Assembly: GCA_964387935.1 (NCBI GenBank)
Contig: CAYLZN010000261.1
Span: forward strand, 1-8,419
Direction of reading: 5' to 3'
DNA from: CAYLZN01 sp964387935
Lineage (GTDB): Bacteria; Acidobacteriota; Vicinamibacteria; Vicinamibacterales; JAFNAJ01
DNA length: 8,419 nucleotides
Shown here: piece by piece, positions 1 through 5,590 of the stretch
Layout: each line of letters starts with the position of its first letter
Numbering within the stretch: the stretch's first letter is position 1
Position numbers and translations under genes: made by a program
Notes under the pieces: generated by a model
Database searches by the model: none
What the model was told of the DNA's origin: nothing
Seen by the model: only the letters and a program-made list of their open reading frames with translations

Positions 1-342
1 GATGGCGTGATCGAGTGCGACGCGGTGGCGACGGCGATCTTTCTGTGCCACCGCTCGGTGTTCGAGGACATGGCGGACCTGGACGGGCAGTCGTGGATGC
101 ATCACATCTACCTGCCGGCATCGAACGTCGTTACGTCACCCCGGCAATTCGTCTATCGGAGCCAGGGCGAGGACTTGGCGTTCTGCGTCCGGGCGAAGAA
201 GGCGGGGCATCGCGTGTGGTGCGCCAACGTCCCCGGCCTGAAGCACCACAAGACCACGGCCCTCTCGCACGACAACGAGGCGGCGGGCGTACCGTTCAGC
301 GACCCAGGCGTGGGTGAGCTTGTCGAGGAGGCGGCGGGATGA
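1..342 (+). CDS. Glycosyltransferase family 2-like protein, C-terminal part (5' truncated)
   Basis: The frame is open from the first base, so the start lies upstream; 113 residues are visible. GT-A fold (GT2-like) glycosyltransferases move a sugar from a nucleotide donor to an acceptor. The fragment has the expected C-terminal landmarks: a hydrophobic strand followed by an R-x-VF-E segment (about residues 9-22 of the fragment), then GEDLAFCVRAKKAGHRVW (56-73), which matches the family's (E/D)D-x-x-FC-x-R-x-x-x-x-G pattern containing the likely catalytic acid, then a KHHK histidine motif (81-84) typical of the metal-binding end. The DxD motif would be in the missing part. Its stop overlaps the portal start as ATGA, so it is translationally coupled to the head operon. 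Acceptor unknown: host or virion glycan, or phage DNA. Family assignment is fairly secure; the specific function is not visible. Confidence 0.72.
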   Translation, partial: DGVIECDAVATAIFLCHRSVFEDMADLDGQSWMHHIYLPASNVVTSPRQFVYRSQGEDLAFCVRAKKAGHRVWCANVPGLKHHKTTALSHDNEAAGVPFSDPGVGELVEEAAG

Positions 343-2084
343 ACCTCTGGGATCGCGTCAAGTGGGCCTATCGGTCCCTGACCTGGGCGGACTTCCCCAC
401 CGTGTGGAAGATCCTCTCGGGCGAAGGGCCTGTGGCGGCAGGTGTCGAGGTCAACGAGCGGAACGCGCTCACGGTGTCCGCGTTCTGGAACGGGATCGGC
501 ATCATCGCCGCGGGGGTCGCAACGCTGCCGAGGAACGTCTACAGGCGGACATCCGACGATGGACGCGAGCGCGATCGCTCGCAGCCGGCAGCTCGACTCA
601 TGGCGCGGCCGAACCCGAACATGACCGACGTCGTGTTCTGGGAAACGATGGTCGCGCACATTCTGACCTGGGGCAACGCCTACGCGGAGATCGAGTTCGA
701 CCGCGCGCTGCGCCCGATCGGACTTTGGCCCATCACGCCCGACCTGGTGACCCCGTTCCTCGAAGGCGGCCGGCTGAAGTACCGCGTCCAGGGAGCAAAG
801 CAGCCGCTCGACGCCGAGGACGTGCTGCACATCCCGGGACTCGGGTTCGACGGGCTTCGTGGGTACTCGGTCATCTACATGGCCCGGCAGTCGCTGGGCC
901 TGACCATAGCGACGGAGCGGTTCGGGGCGAAGTTCTTCGGCAACGGTGCGAGGCCCCAGACCGTGCTGATGCACCCGGGCAAGCTGTCTCCCGAAGCGCA
1001 GCAGCGCCTGCGGGCCAGCGTCCAGCGGGAGCAGGGCGGGGAGAACCAGCTCGGCGTGATGGTGGCCGAGGAGGGGATGAAGATCCAGACGATCGGCATC
1101 CCGCCCGACGACGCGCAGTTCCTCGGCACGCGCCAGCACCAGATCGAGGAGGTCGCGCGCTGGCTCAACATCCAGCCCTCGAAGCTGAAGAGCAAGGTCG
1201 GCGAGCGCCCCGGCGGCAACCTGGAGGCCGACCAGATCATCCACTTGACCGACACCCTGCGCCCGATCCTGGTCAAGATCGAGCAGGAGCTGAACCGGAA
1301 GCTCTTCCCTGTCAACCAGCAGCTCACGTACTACGTCGAGCACAACGTCGAGGCCATGCTGAGGGTGGATACCACGGCGCGCATGGGGGCCTACGAGAAG
1401 CTCCTCGGAATGGAGGTCATCACCGCCACACAGATCGCGCAGAAGGAGAACCTCCCCAAGCCGGAGCCGAAGGAGGCTCCGATCCCGCAGCGTATCGAGA
1501 ATGTGGCGAAGCTGATTCAGGCCGGGTTCGACCCAGAGGAGTCGGCCCAAGCGATGGGCCTGCCTCCCATCAAGCACCTTGGCGCACCGCCCGTCACCGT
1601 TCAGCCCGTGGTCGATCCGGCGCCCCCGCCCTCGGATAGCGAGCCACCGGACGATCTGGATCCGGTGGACGAGGGGCGCAAGAAGGTTGCCGCGGCGGTG
1701 CGCGCGGTGTTGGTGGACACCGTCTCCCGGTTCGTGGAGCGTGAGGCGAGCCAGGCCAGGGAGGCGGCGAAGGGTGGGCCGGAGGTGTTCGGCCGGTGGG
1801 TCGAGCGTTTCTACTCACGGGAGCCGGCCCGGCTGCGGGCTCAGATCCGGACGTTGGTGGACCTCCACCTGGTCAACGCTGGGCTGAGGGCCGATGCTGC
1901 GGCGGTGGCCGAGGGGTTGGCGGTGGACTACATGCGCCGGTCCCGCGAGGAACTGGAGGCGCTCAAGGCGAGCAACCTCCAGCAGGAGGTCGAGGGCCTG
2001 GTCAAGCGGTGGCTGACCCTGCGGCCCGTGGAAGTCGCGGACGCCATCGCAGCTATCAAGGAGACGAAGCATGTCGCAGCCTGA
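339..2084 (+). CDS. HK97-family portal protein with C-terminal helical extension
   Basis: The portal forms the dodecameric ring at one capsid vertex through which DNA is packaged and ejected, and it nucleates procapsid assembly. The 581 residues show the family signatures in order: a SAFWNGIGIIAAGVATLP entry helix (47-64), an ARLMARPNPN segment, WGNAYAEIEFD, DVLHIPGLGFDGLRGYS, ERFGAKFFGNGARP, the EEVARWLNIQP helix, and a late IEQELNRKLF helix. A segment ending in GLPPIKHLG (about 382-415) follows, then a Pro/Asp-rich linker (416-444) and a charged, mostly helical tail (445-581). The usual family length is about 400-430 residues, so roughly 150 residues are extra. GAGGAGG ends 7 bases before the ATG. 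The gene overlaps the glycosyltransferase by 4 bases and the protease by 14. Identification is very secure; the role of the tail is unknown. Confidence 0.95.
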   Translation: MNLWDRVKWAYRSLTWADFPTVWKILSGEGPVAAGVEVNERNALTVSAFWNGIGIIAAGVATLPRNVYRRTSDDGRERDRSQPAARLMARPNPNMTDVVFWETMVAHILTWGNAYAEIEFDRALRPIGLWPITPDLVTPFLEGGRLKYRVQGAKQPLDAEDVLHIPGLGFDGLRGYSVIYMARQSLGLTIATERFGAKFFGNGARPQTVLMHPGKLSPEAQQRLRASVQREQGGENQLGVMVAEEGMKIQTIGIPPDDAQFLGTRQHQIEEVARWLNIQPSKLKSKVGERPGGNLEADQIIHLTDTLRPILVKIEQELNRKLFPVNQQLTYYVEHNVEAMLRVDTTARMGAYEKLLGMEVITATQIAQKENLPKPEPKEAPIPQRIENVAKLIQAGFDPEESAQAMGLPPIKHLGAPPVTVQPVVDPAPPPSDSEPPDDLDPVDEGRKKVAAAVRAVLVDTVSRFVEREASQAREAAKGGPEVFGRWVERFYSREPARLRAQIRTLVDLHLVNAGLRADAAAVAEGLAVDYMRRSREELEALKASNLQQEVEGLVKRWLTLRPVEVADAIAAIKETKHVAA

Positions 2085-2700
2085 CATCGAACGCCGCGCG
2101 TACAAGGTGGATCTCCGCGCGGCAGAGCCCGCCGAGGGCGAGGACAAGAAGCCCGGCACTATCGAAGGCTACGCCGCGGTGTTCAACACCCCCACCGAGG
2201 ACGTCGGGTTCCGGGAGATCATCCTGCCCGGCGCGTTCGACCGCGCACTGCGTGAGGGCCACGACGTCCGCGCGCTTTGGAACCACAACGACGACATCGT
2301 GCTCGGCCGCACGAAGAGCGGCACGCTGCGCCTCGTCGTGGACGAGCGCGGCTTGAAGATCGAGAACGATCTCCCTGACACCCAGGCCGGTCGCGACGCC
2401 ATGGTGCTGATCAAGCGCGGTGACGTCAACCAGATGTCCTTCGCGTTCCGGACGCTCTCCGACAACTGGCGCAGCGAGGATGGCGCGATGGTCCGCGAGC
2501 TGATCGACCTGGAGCTGGTGGACGTCTCGCCCGTCGCATATCCGGCGTACTCGGCGACCGTCGTCTCGGCCCGCGCGCTCGAGATGTCCAAGCGCAGCGC
2601 GGAGCCACCGCCAGCCGAGCCTGAACCGACACCCGAGCCGGAGGCGGCCGGCGTGCCGAACAGCATCAACGAGGCGCGGCTCAAGCTGGCGGTGCAGTAG
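2071..2700 (+). CDS. HK97-family prohead maturation protease
   Basis: This serine protease (Caudovirales prohead protease, U35-like, herpes-assemblin-related fold) is packaged in the procapsid, cleaves the N-terminal delta segment from the capsid protein, and usually processes itself. In the 209 residues I see GTIEGYAAVFN (29-39), the REIILPGAFDRAL block (48-60), catalytic His72 in LWNHN, nucleophile Ser123 in NQMSFAF, and the closing ELVDVSPVAYPAY block (148-160) that probably holds the third catalytic acid (E148 or D151, not decided). After about residue 170 comes a Pro/Glu-rich stretch and a short final helix, often dispensable in the family. The start is well set: AAGGAG lies 7 bases before the ATG, inside the 3' end of the portal gene. 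It stops with TAG, and the same frame stays open for 63 codons beyond it. Confidence 0.95.
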   Translation: MSQPDIERRAYKVDLRAAEPAEGEDKKPGTIEGYAAVFNTPTEDVGFREIILPGAFDRALREGHDVRALWNHNDDIVLGRTKSGTLRLVVDERGLKIENDLPDTQAGRDAMVLIKRGDVNQMSFAFRTLSDNWRSEDGAMVRELIDLELVDVSPVAYPAYSATVVSARALEMSKRSAEPPPAEPEPTPEPEAAGVPNSINEARLKLAVQ

Positions 2701-2892
2701 TTGGGACGCGTCCCTGCCCCTCCGCCGCCCCCACGCTCGGACGATCCGGGCGTGTCGGTCGGTGGGTGGGGCTACGGTCCGCCTCGCCCCGTGCCGCCCA
2801 CTGCCGAGGAGATGCGCCGGCAGCGCATGACCCTGGACGAACTGTGGGACGAGTACAAAGCGACGGTGCCGCACGAACTGCGGGAGGTGTAG
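2701..2892 (+). CDS. Small proline-rich protein of unknown function, in frame after the protease
   Basis: A 63-codon frame follows the protease TAG with no gap and in the same frame. The N-terminal half is Pro/Gly-rich (PAPPPPPRSDD, then a WGYGPPRPVPP stretch); the C-terminal 28 residues look helical and charged (EEMRRQRMTLDELWDEYK). No family recognised. The start is uncertain: the TTG at the first codon has no clear Shine-Dalgarno, a GTG at 2752 also lacks one, and ATGs at 2812 and 2827 have GAGGAG too close or too far. The end is better supported, since its stop overlaps the methyltransferase GTG by one base and carries that gene's GGGAGG. It could be a separate small gene, a readthrough extension of the protease, or non-coding spacer with a chance open frame in GC-rich DNA. 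Confidence 0.4.
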   Translation: MGRVPAPPPPPRSDDPGVSVGGWGYGPPRPVPPTAEEMRRQRMTLDELWDEYKATVPHELREV

Positions 2893-3446
2893 TGGAACTT
2901 CTCCTCGGCTGCGGGTCCGCGCGCGATAAGCGCCTCGTCGTCGAAGGGCGACGTGAGTGGACGGAGATGGTGACGCTGGACCACAACGCGGACCACAGGC
3001 CAGACGTCGCGTTCGACTTGGAGCGGCTCGGTGCCGGCGGCCGTCTGCCGTTCGAGGACGACACGTTCCAGGAGATCCACGCCTACGAGGTGCTAGAGCA
3101 CATCGGGCGCCAAGGCGACTGGCGCGCCTTCTTCGACCAGTTCTCCGAGTTCTATCGTGTGCTCAAGCCGGGCGGCCACTTCGCCGCTACGGTCCCGAGC
3201 TACCGAAGCATGTGGGCGTTCGGAGACCCGTCGCACACGCGCGTCATCACCAGCGGGACCCTCGTATTCCTCGATCAGGAGCAGTACAAGATCCAGGTCG
3301 GGAAGACCGCGATGAGCGACTTCCGCTTCTGCTGGCGGGGGGACTTCCAGGCGGTCTACGCGAACATGCTCGGCGAGGAGGACGGGTCCGGGTTCTCGTT
3401 CGTCCTGCGCGCGGTGAAGCCGTCACGCTGGGAGGCCCAGAAGTGA
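2892..3446 (+). CDS. Class I SAM-dependent methyltransferase
   Basis: This would transfer a methyl group from S-adenosylmethionine to an unidentified acceptor. The 184-residue product starts almost at motif I: ELLLGCGSARDKR (2-14) is the glycine-rich SAM loop, VTLDHN (27-32) carries the acidic residue at the end of strand 2, and DVAFDLE and LPFEDDTFQEIHAYEVLEHI (52-71) are motifs II-III. RVLKPGGHFAATVPS (89-103) is the motif typical of Methyltransf_11-like enzymes, and GDPSHTRVI (111-119) recalls the DP(S/T)H-x-R signature of a subgroup frequent in phages. GTG is chosen because GGGAGG lies 4 bases upstream and because it gives the usual short lead into motif I. No target-recognition domain is present, so a small molecule, sugar or protein is likelier than sequence-specific DNA methylation. 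It overlaps both neighbours. Confidence 0.85.
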   Translation: MELLLGCGSARDKRLVVEGRREWTEMVTLDHNADHRPDVAFDLERLGAGGRLPFEDDTFQEIHAYEVLEHIGRQGDWRAFFDQFSEFYRVLKPGGHFAATVPSYRSMWAFGDPSHTRVITSGTLVFLDQEQYKIQVGKTAMSDFRFCWRGDFQAVYANMLGEEDGSGFSFVLRAVKPSRWEAQK

Positions 3447-3655
3447 GCGCATGGTCCGATCGCACCCTGCTGACCGTGGCGCATCAGGCCGAGGAAGACA
3501 CTATCGCCACGATCGCCTCCGTGCTGGAGGAGCTATCTGGGCGCGCTGACGTCGGGCAGCATACGAGAGAAGTGCTCTCGATGATCGCGGTGAAGGTGAG
3601 GGCCATGCCGCGCGGGTATCCCATGCCCGATGCGTTCCCATCGGGGCTGCATTGA
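3443..3655 (+). CDS. Small hypothetical protein (70 aa)
   Basis: No family recognised. The GTG start overlaps the methyltransferase stop as GTGA, and GGGAGG lies 7 bases before it inside the upstream gene, a textbook coupled start. The 70-residue product is mostly helical by eye: a WSDRTLLTVAHQAEEDTIATIASVLEE-type amphipathic run is broken at ELSGRADVGQHT, then a second helix LSMIAVKVRAM, and a Pro/Gly-rich end. There is no signal peptide, membrane segment or cysteine pair. Its stop overlaps the TTG of the next small gene as TTGA, so methyltransferase, this gene and the RHH-like gene should be read from one message. About 15 of 70 codons end in A or T, more than in the capsid gene. Coding status is supported by the coupled signals, not by homology I can name. 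Confidence 0.62.
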   Translation: MSAWSDRTLLTVAHQAEEDTIATIASVLEELSGRADVGQHTREVLSMIAVKVRAMPRGYPMPDAFPSGLH

Positions 3656-3864
3656 ACGAGCGGAAGCGCGGCGGACGCCCCCCGAAGCCGGCCAGCGATC
3701 GGCTGACCGAGGTTCTCAAGTTCCGAGTGACGAGCGTTGAGGCGGACGCCCTGTATCGGCGCGCTGGATGTGGCGGGGATCTTTCCAAAGTCCTGCGCGA
3801 AATGGTCCGCCGCGAGCTTGGTTTCCGTGGTCCCGAAATACCGGGAGGTTCGGAGGCGGCGTAG
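3652..3864 (+). CDS. Ribbon-helix-helix (CopG/Arc-like) small protein, possible DNA-binding regulator
   Basis: The 70-residue product has a basic tail (ERKRGGRPPKP, 3-13), then a short strand TEVLKFRVT (19-27), a first helix (28-38) and a second helix DLSKVLREMVRREL (43-56). This is the layout of ribbon-helix-helix proteins, which dimerise through the strand and place it in the DNA major groove; the basic start also resembles AT-hook-like tails. TTG is the only start that keeps the whole domain; it overlaps the upstream stop, but the Shine-Dalgarno is weak (GGGG about 5 bases before), suggesting translation by coupling. Codon use is odd: 21 of 70 codons end in A/T, against about 4 of the first 60 in the capsid gene. 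A palindromic repeat lies 7 bases after its stop. Fold moderately likely; regulatory role inferred. Confidence 0.55.
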   Translation: MNERKRGGRPPKPASDRLTEVLKFRVTSVEADALYRRAGCGGDLSKVLREMVRRELGFRGPEIPGGSEAA

Positions 3865-3870
3865 AGTAGA

Positions 3871-3924
3871 GGTCGAGACGTAGCAGTTCGACCGGGCGCC
3901 TCGGTCTACCGCGGCTGCCGGTCG
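3871..3924 (+). promoter_or_regulatory. Overlapping inverted repeats, candidate operator or RNA switch
   Basis: GGTCGA (3871-3876) is repeated inverted as TCGACC (3888-3893), an exact 6-bp dyad with an 11-base spacer. The second arm is shared: CGACCGG (3889-3895) also pairs exactly with CCGGTCG (3918-3924), and GACCG (3890-3894) pairs with CGGTC (3902-3906). Only one of the three can form at once. It sits 7 bases after the RHH-like gene, so it could be that protein's operator or part of a folded leader. Function is inferred. Confidence 0.35.
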
Positions 3925-3965
3925 TCCAATGTGCTCCCCGCACCGTTCACGGGCGTGGGCACCGA

Positions 3966-3990
3966 GCAAAGGGTTCGCTGAACTTTTTGC
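3966..3990 (+). promoter_or_regulatory. 11-bp hairpin in capsid leader (weak-terminator-like or RNA-stability element)
   Basis: GCAAAGGGTTC pairs with GAACTTTTTGC around a GCT loop: nine Watson-Crick pairs and two G-U pairs. On the complementary RNA the two G-U positions become A/C mismatches, so the fold is specific to + strand RNA. The five T's are the 3' side of the stem, so a core GTTC/GAAC hairpin followed by U5 could act as a weak intrinsic terminator or pause site; more likely it is a folded leader element. No experimental class is recognised. Confidence 0.45.
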
Positions 3991-4022
3991 CAGGGCTCGC
4001 GCCCGTTCCGCTTTCAACGGTG

Positions 4023-4053
4023 GGGCGCTCCTGGCTGGCGCTGGGAGGCGCTC
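4023..4053 (+). promoter_or_regulatory. Stem that can sequester the capsid Shine-Dalgarno
   Basis: The capsid gene's GGGAGG (4043-4048) can pair with the CTCCT at 4028-4032, and the stem continues past one bulged G (4048) as GGGCG (4023-4027) with CGCTC (4049-4053). This gives ten pairs, two of them G-U, around a ten-base loop, ending 5 bases before the ATG. The hexamer GGCGCT occurs three times here (4024, 4037, 4047), so alternative pairings exist. If it forms, translation would need ribosome or protein help to open it. Confidence 0.45.
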
Positions 4054-4058
4054 ACCGT

Positions 4059-5300
4059 ATGGACACGAAGGCACTCATCGAGCAGCGGGTCAAGCTGTTC
4101 GAGCAGAACAAGACCCTGGTCGAGAAGGCGGCGGCGGAGAACCGCTCGTTGACTTCCGAGGAGCAGTCGGAGTTCAACAAGCGTGACGCGGACATGACCT
4201 CGCTGCGCGACACCCTGGAAAGCATCGCCAAGACGCAGTCCGAGGAGCGCGCCCTCGCCGAGTCGCGTGGCCGCAAGGCCGAGCAGACGTCCGTGGTCGT
4301 GGTCGAGGACGTGCGGGCCAACGATCGCGAGATGGCGTTCCGCGCGTGGGCGTGCGGCCGGCGCGCCAGCCCGGAGATGCGGTCCGCGGCCGAGCGCATC
4401 GGCTTCGACTACCGCGCCCCCGAGCTGGAAACCCGCGCGCTGTCCAGCGTGACGGCGACGCAGGGCCAGGCCTCCATCCCCGACGAGATGATGAAGGCGT
4501 ACTACGAGGTGCAGAAGTGGTACGGCCGGGTGCGCAACCTGGCGACCGTCCACAGCACCACGACCGGCGCGCCCCTTCCCATGCCGAAGGTGGACGACAC
4601 CGCGAACACGGGCGAGATCGTGGCCGACGGCGGCGCCCACACCACCACGGCTGACCCGACGTTCGGCCTGGTGACGCTCGGTGCCTTCAAGTACGGGTCC
4701 AAGGCGATCATCGTCCCCTGGGAGCTGCTGCAGGACTCGAGCATCAACCTGCCGCAGTACCTCGGCAAGGCGCTGGGCACCCGCATCGGGCGCAAGCAGA
4801 ACACCGACTTCACGGTCGGCGCCGGCACCACGCTGCCCTTCGGCATCGTGACGCAGTCCGCGTTGGGCAAGACGGCTGCGGCCACCAACGCGATCACCTG
4901 GGACGAGGTCATCGACCTGACGCACGCGGTGGACCCGGCGTATCGGTTCTCCCCGAGCTACGGACTGATGATGTCGGACTCCACGGCGGCATTCCTGCGG
5001 AAGCTGAAGGACTCGCAGAACCGCTACCTGTGGGAGGTCAGCCTGCAGCTCGGCCAGCCCGACCGCGCGTTCGGCGTGCCGGTCACGATCAACAACGACA
5101 TGGCGGCCATCGCGACCGGGAACAAGGTCGTGCTCGCGGGCGACTTCGCGGCGTACCATGTTCGTGACGCGGGTGGGCCCGAGTTCATCCGGGCCGACGA
5201 GATCCGCGTGCTCAACGGGCAGGTCGTGTTTCTCGCCTTCCAGCGGTCGGACGGCAACCTGATCGACACGACCGCCGTCAAGCACCTGATCCTCGCCTGA
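4059..5300 (+). CDS. HK97-fold major capsid protein
   Basis: This is the main shell subunit, assembling as hexamers and pentamers around the portal. The 413 residues split as in the family: a charged coiled-coil N-terminus (about 1-75, with LIEQRVKLFEQNK and heptad-like Leu/Ala spacing) that acts as built-in scaffold and is normally removed by the prohead protease, a linker to about residue 125, then the shell domain from ETRALSSVTATQGQ onward. Signatures include YGSKAIIVPWELLQDSSINL, the G-x-GTTLPFGI segment, the FSPSYGLMMSDSTAAFLRKL helix region, QPDRAFGVPVTINNDM, and the closing VVFLAFQRSDG strand. The exact cleavage site cannot be read from sequence. GGGAGG lies 10 bases before this ATG; an in-frame TTG at 3987 is rejected because it would add 24 residues read through the hairpin region. 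Hairpins bracket the gene on both sides. Confidence 0.95.
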   Translation: MDTKALIEQRVKLFEQNKTLVEKAAAENRSLTSEEQSEFNKRDADMTSLRDTLESIAKTQSEERALAESRGRKAEQTSVVVVEDVRANDREMAFRAWACGRRASPEMRSAAERIGFDYRAPELETRALSSVTATQGQASIPDEMMKAYYEVQKWYGRVRNLATVHSTTTGAPLPMPKVDDTANTGEIVADGGAHTTTADPTFGLVTLGAFKYGSKAIIVPWELLQDSSINLPQYLGKALGTRIGRKQNTDFTVGAGTTLPFGIVTQSALGKTAAATNAITWDEVIDLTHAVDPAYRFSPSYGLMMSDSTAAFLRKLKDSQNRYLWEVSLQLGQPDRAFGVPVTINNDMAAIATGNKVVLAGDFAAYHVRDAGGPEFIRADEIRVLNGQVVFLAFQRSDGNLIDTTAVKHLILA

Positions 5301-5318
5301 CGCTGGGCGTGCCGGAAT

Positions 5319-5345
5319 CCGGGGCGGTCGACGTGACCGCTCCGG
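5319..5345 (+). terminator. GC-rich hairpin after the capsid gene (terminator-like, no U-tract)
   Basis: CCGGGGCGGTC pairs with GACCGCTCCGG around a GACGT loop: eleven pairs, one G-U, beginning 18 bases after the capsid stop. It is followed by CCCCTCTCCC rather than a T-run, so it lacks the U-tract of a classical intrinsic terminator. It may be a partial terminator, an RNA processing site or a 3' stabiliser that sets capsid message above downstream genes. The pairing is clear; the role is inferred. Confidence 0.45.
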
Positions 5346-5374
5346 CCCCTCTCCCTTCCATCGGAGGTGAACGC

Positions 5375-5587
5375 TTGAAGGTTCGCGCGCGGGCTCGTCA
5401 TTCGGTGGAGAACGGCATCCTCGAGCCTGGGGACGTGTTCGACCTGCCCGACTACTTGGCCGAGATCCGCATCGCAAGCGGTCTCGTCGAAGCGGTCGGA
5501 GAGCCACGGTCCATCGTTGTGGAAGAGGCCGTGGCACCGACCGTCGGTGTGGAGCAGGCCGTCTCTCGGAAGCGGAAGGACAGATAG
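5375..5587 (+). CDS. Small phage protein between capsid and connector (70 aa)
   Basis: The TTG start is fixed by the strong GGAGGTGA that ends 4 bases before it (GGAGG at 7 bases); a GTG at 5309 in the same frame has no such site and would run through the hairpin. The product starts KVRARARHSVENG and continues LEPGDVFDLPDYLAEIRIASGLVE, the pattern (G-x-x-x-D-L-P-x-x-x-A-x-x-x-x-x-G-L-V-E) of a small beta-rich protein often encoded just after the capsid gene in siphophages; the role is not established to my knowledge. The rest is an acidic, Val/Ala-rich stretch ending in a basic RKRKDR tail. Its TAG is followed after one codon by the connector's TTG in the same frame. Existence is well supported; function unknown. 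Confidence 0.75.
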   Translation: MKVRARARHSVENGILEPGDVFDLPDYLAEIRIASGLVEAVGEPRSIVVEEAVAPTVGVEQAVSRKRKDR

Positions 5588-5590
5588 CCC

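Larger units (their letters stand above)
3865..4058 (+). other. Non-coding leader before the capsid gene, rich in inverted repeats
   Basis: This is the only gap longer than 100 bases in the window. I see no convincing reading frame in it (an ATG frame from 3929 runs out of frame into the capsid gene and looks like a shadow), no tRNA, and no clear -35/-10 pair. It holds several inverted repeats: 3871-3893, 3889-3924, 3966-3990, a smaller one at 4003-4020 (CCGTT/AACGG) competing with GGGC/GCCC at 3993-4004, and the stem over the capsid ribosome site at 4023-4053. A promoter, an operator and a structured 5' untranslated region are all possible uses. Confidence 0.6.

Noticed and set aside
153..1577. 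Long antisense open frame opposite the glycosyltransferase and portal genes
   Set aside because: Its product is Arg/Leu/His/Asp-rich low-complexity sequence without domain patterns, the usual mirror of a strong GC-rich gene; the portal frame carries clear family motifs.
3881..3910. tRNA-like T-arm (CAGTTCGACC)
   Set aside because: No acceptor stem, anticodon arm or matching D-arm could be drawn on either strand.
3987..4058. N-terminally longer capsid protein starting at TTG 3987
   Set aside because: The added residues lie in the hairpin region, have no Shine-Dalgarno, and precede the natural coiled-coil start at an ATG with GGGAGG 10 bases upstream.
3484..4074. Antisense frame of 196 codons covering two small genes and the leader
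   Set aside because: Considered because it spans the non-coding gap, but the Ser/Ala/Arg-rich product has no recognisable fold and the + strand genes have coupled start signals.
3929..4186. Possible small gene from an ATG in the leader running into the capsid gene
   Set aside because: No Shine-Dalgarno, Gly/Arg/Ala-rich product, and it overlaps the capsid coiled-coil out of frame.
339..5300. Reassigned amber (TAG) code, considered because several frames continue in phase past TAG
   Set aside because: The long secure genes (portal, protease, capsid) contain no internal TAG, which an amber-recoded genome would be expected to show.
4014..5537. Antisense open frame of about 500 codons opposite the capsid gene
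   Set aside because: Composition (RHVLG-rich) and exact opposition to an unmistakable capsid gene mark it as a shadow; no family features.
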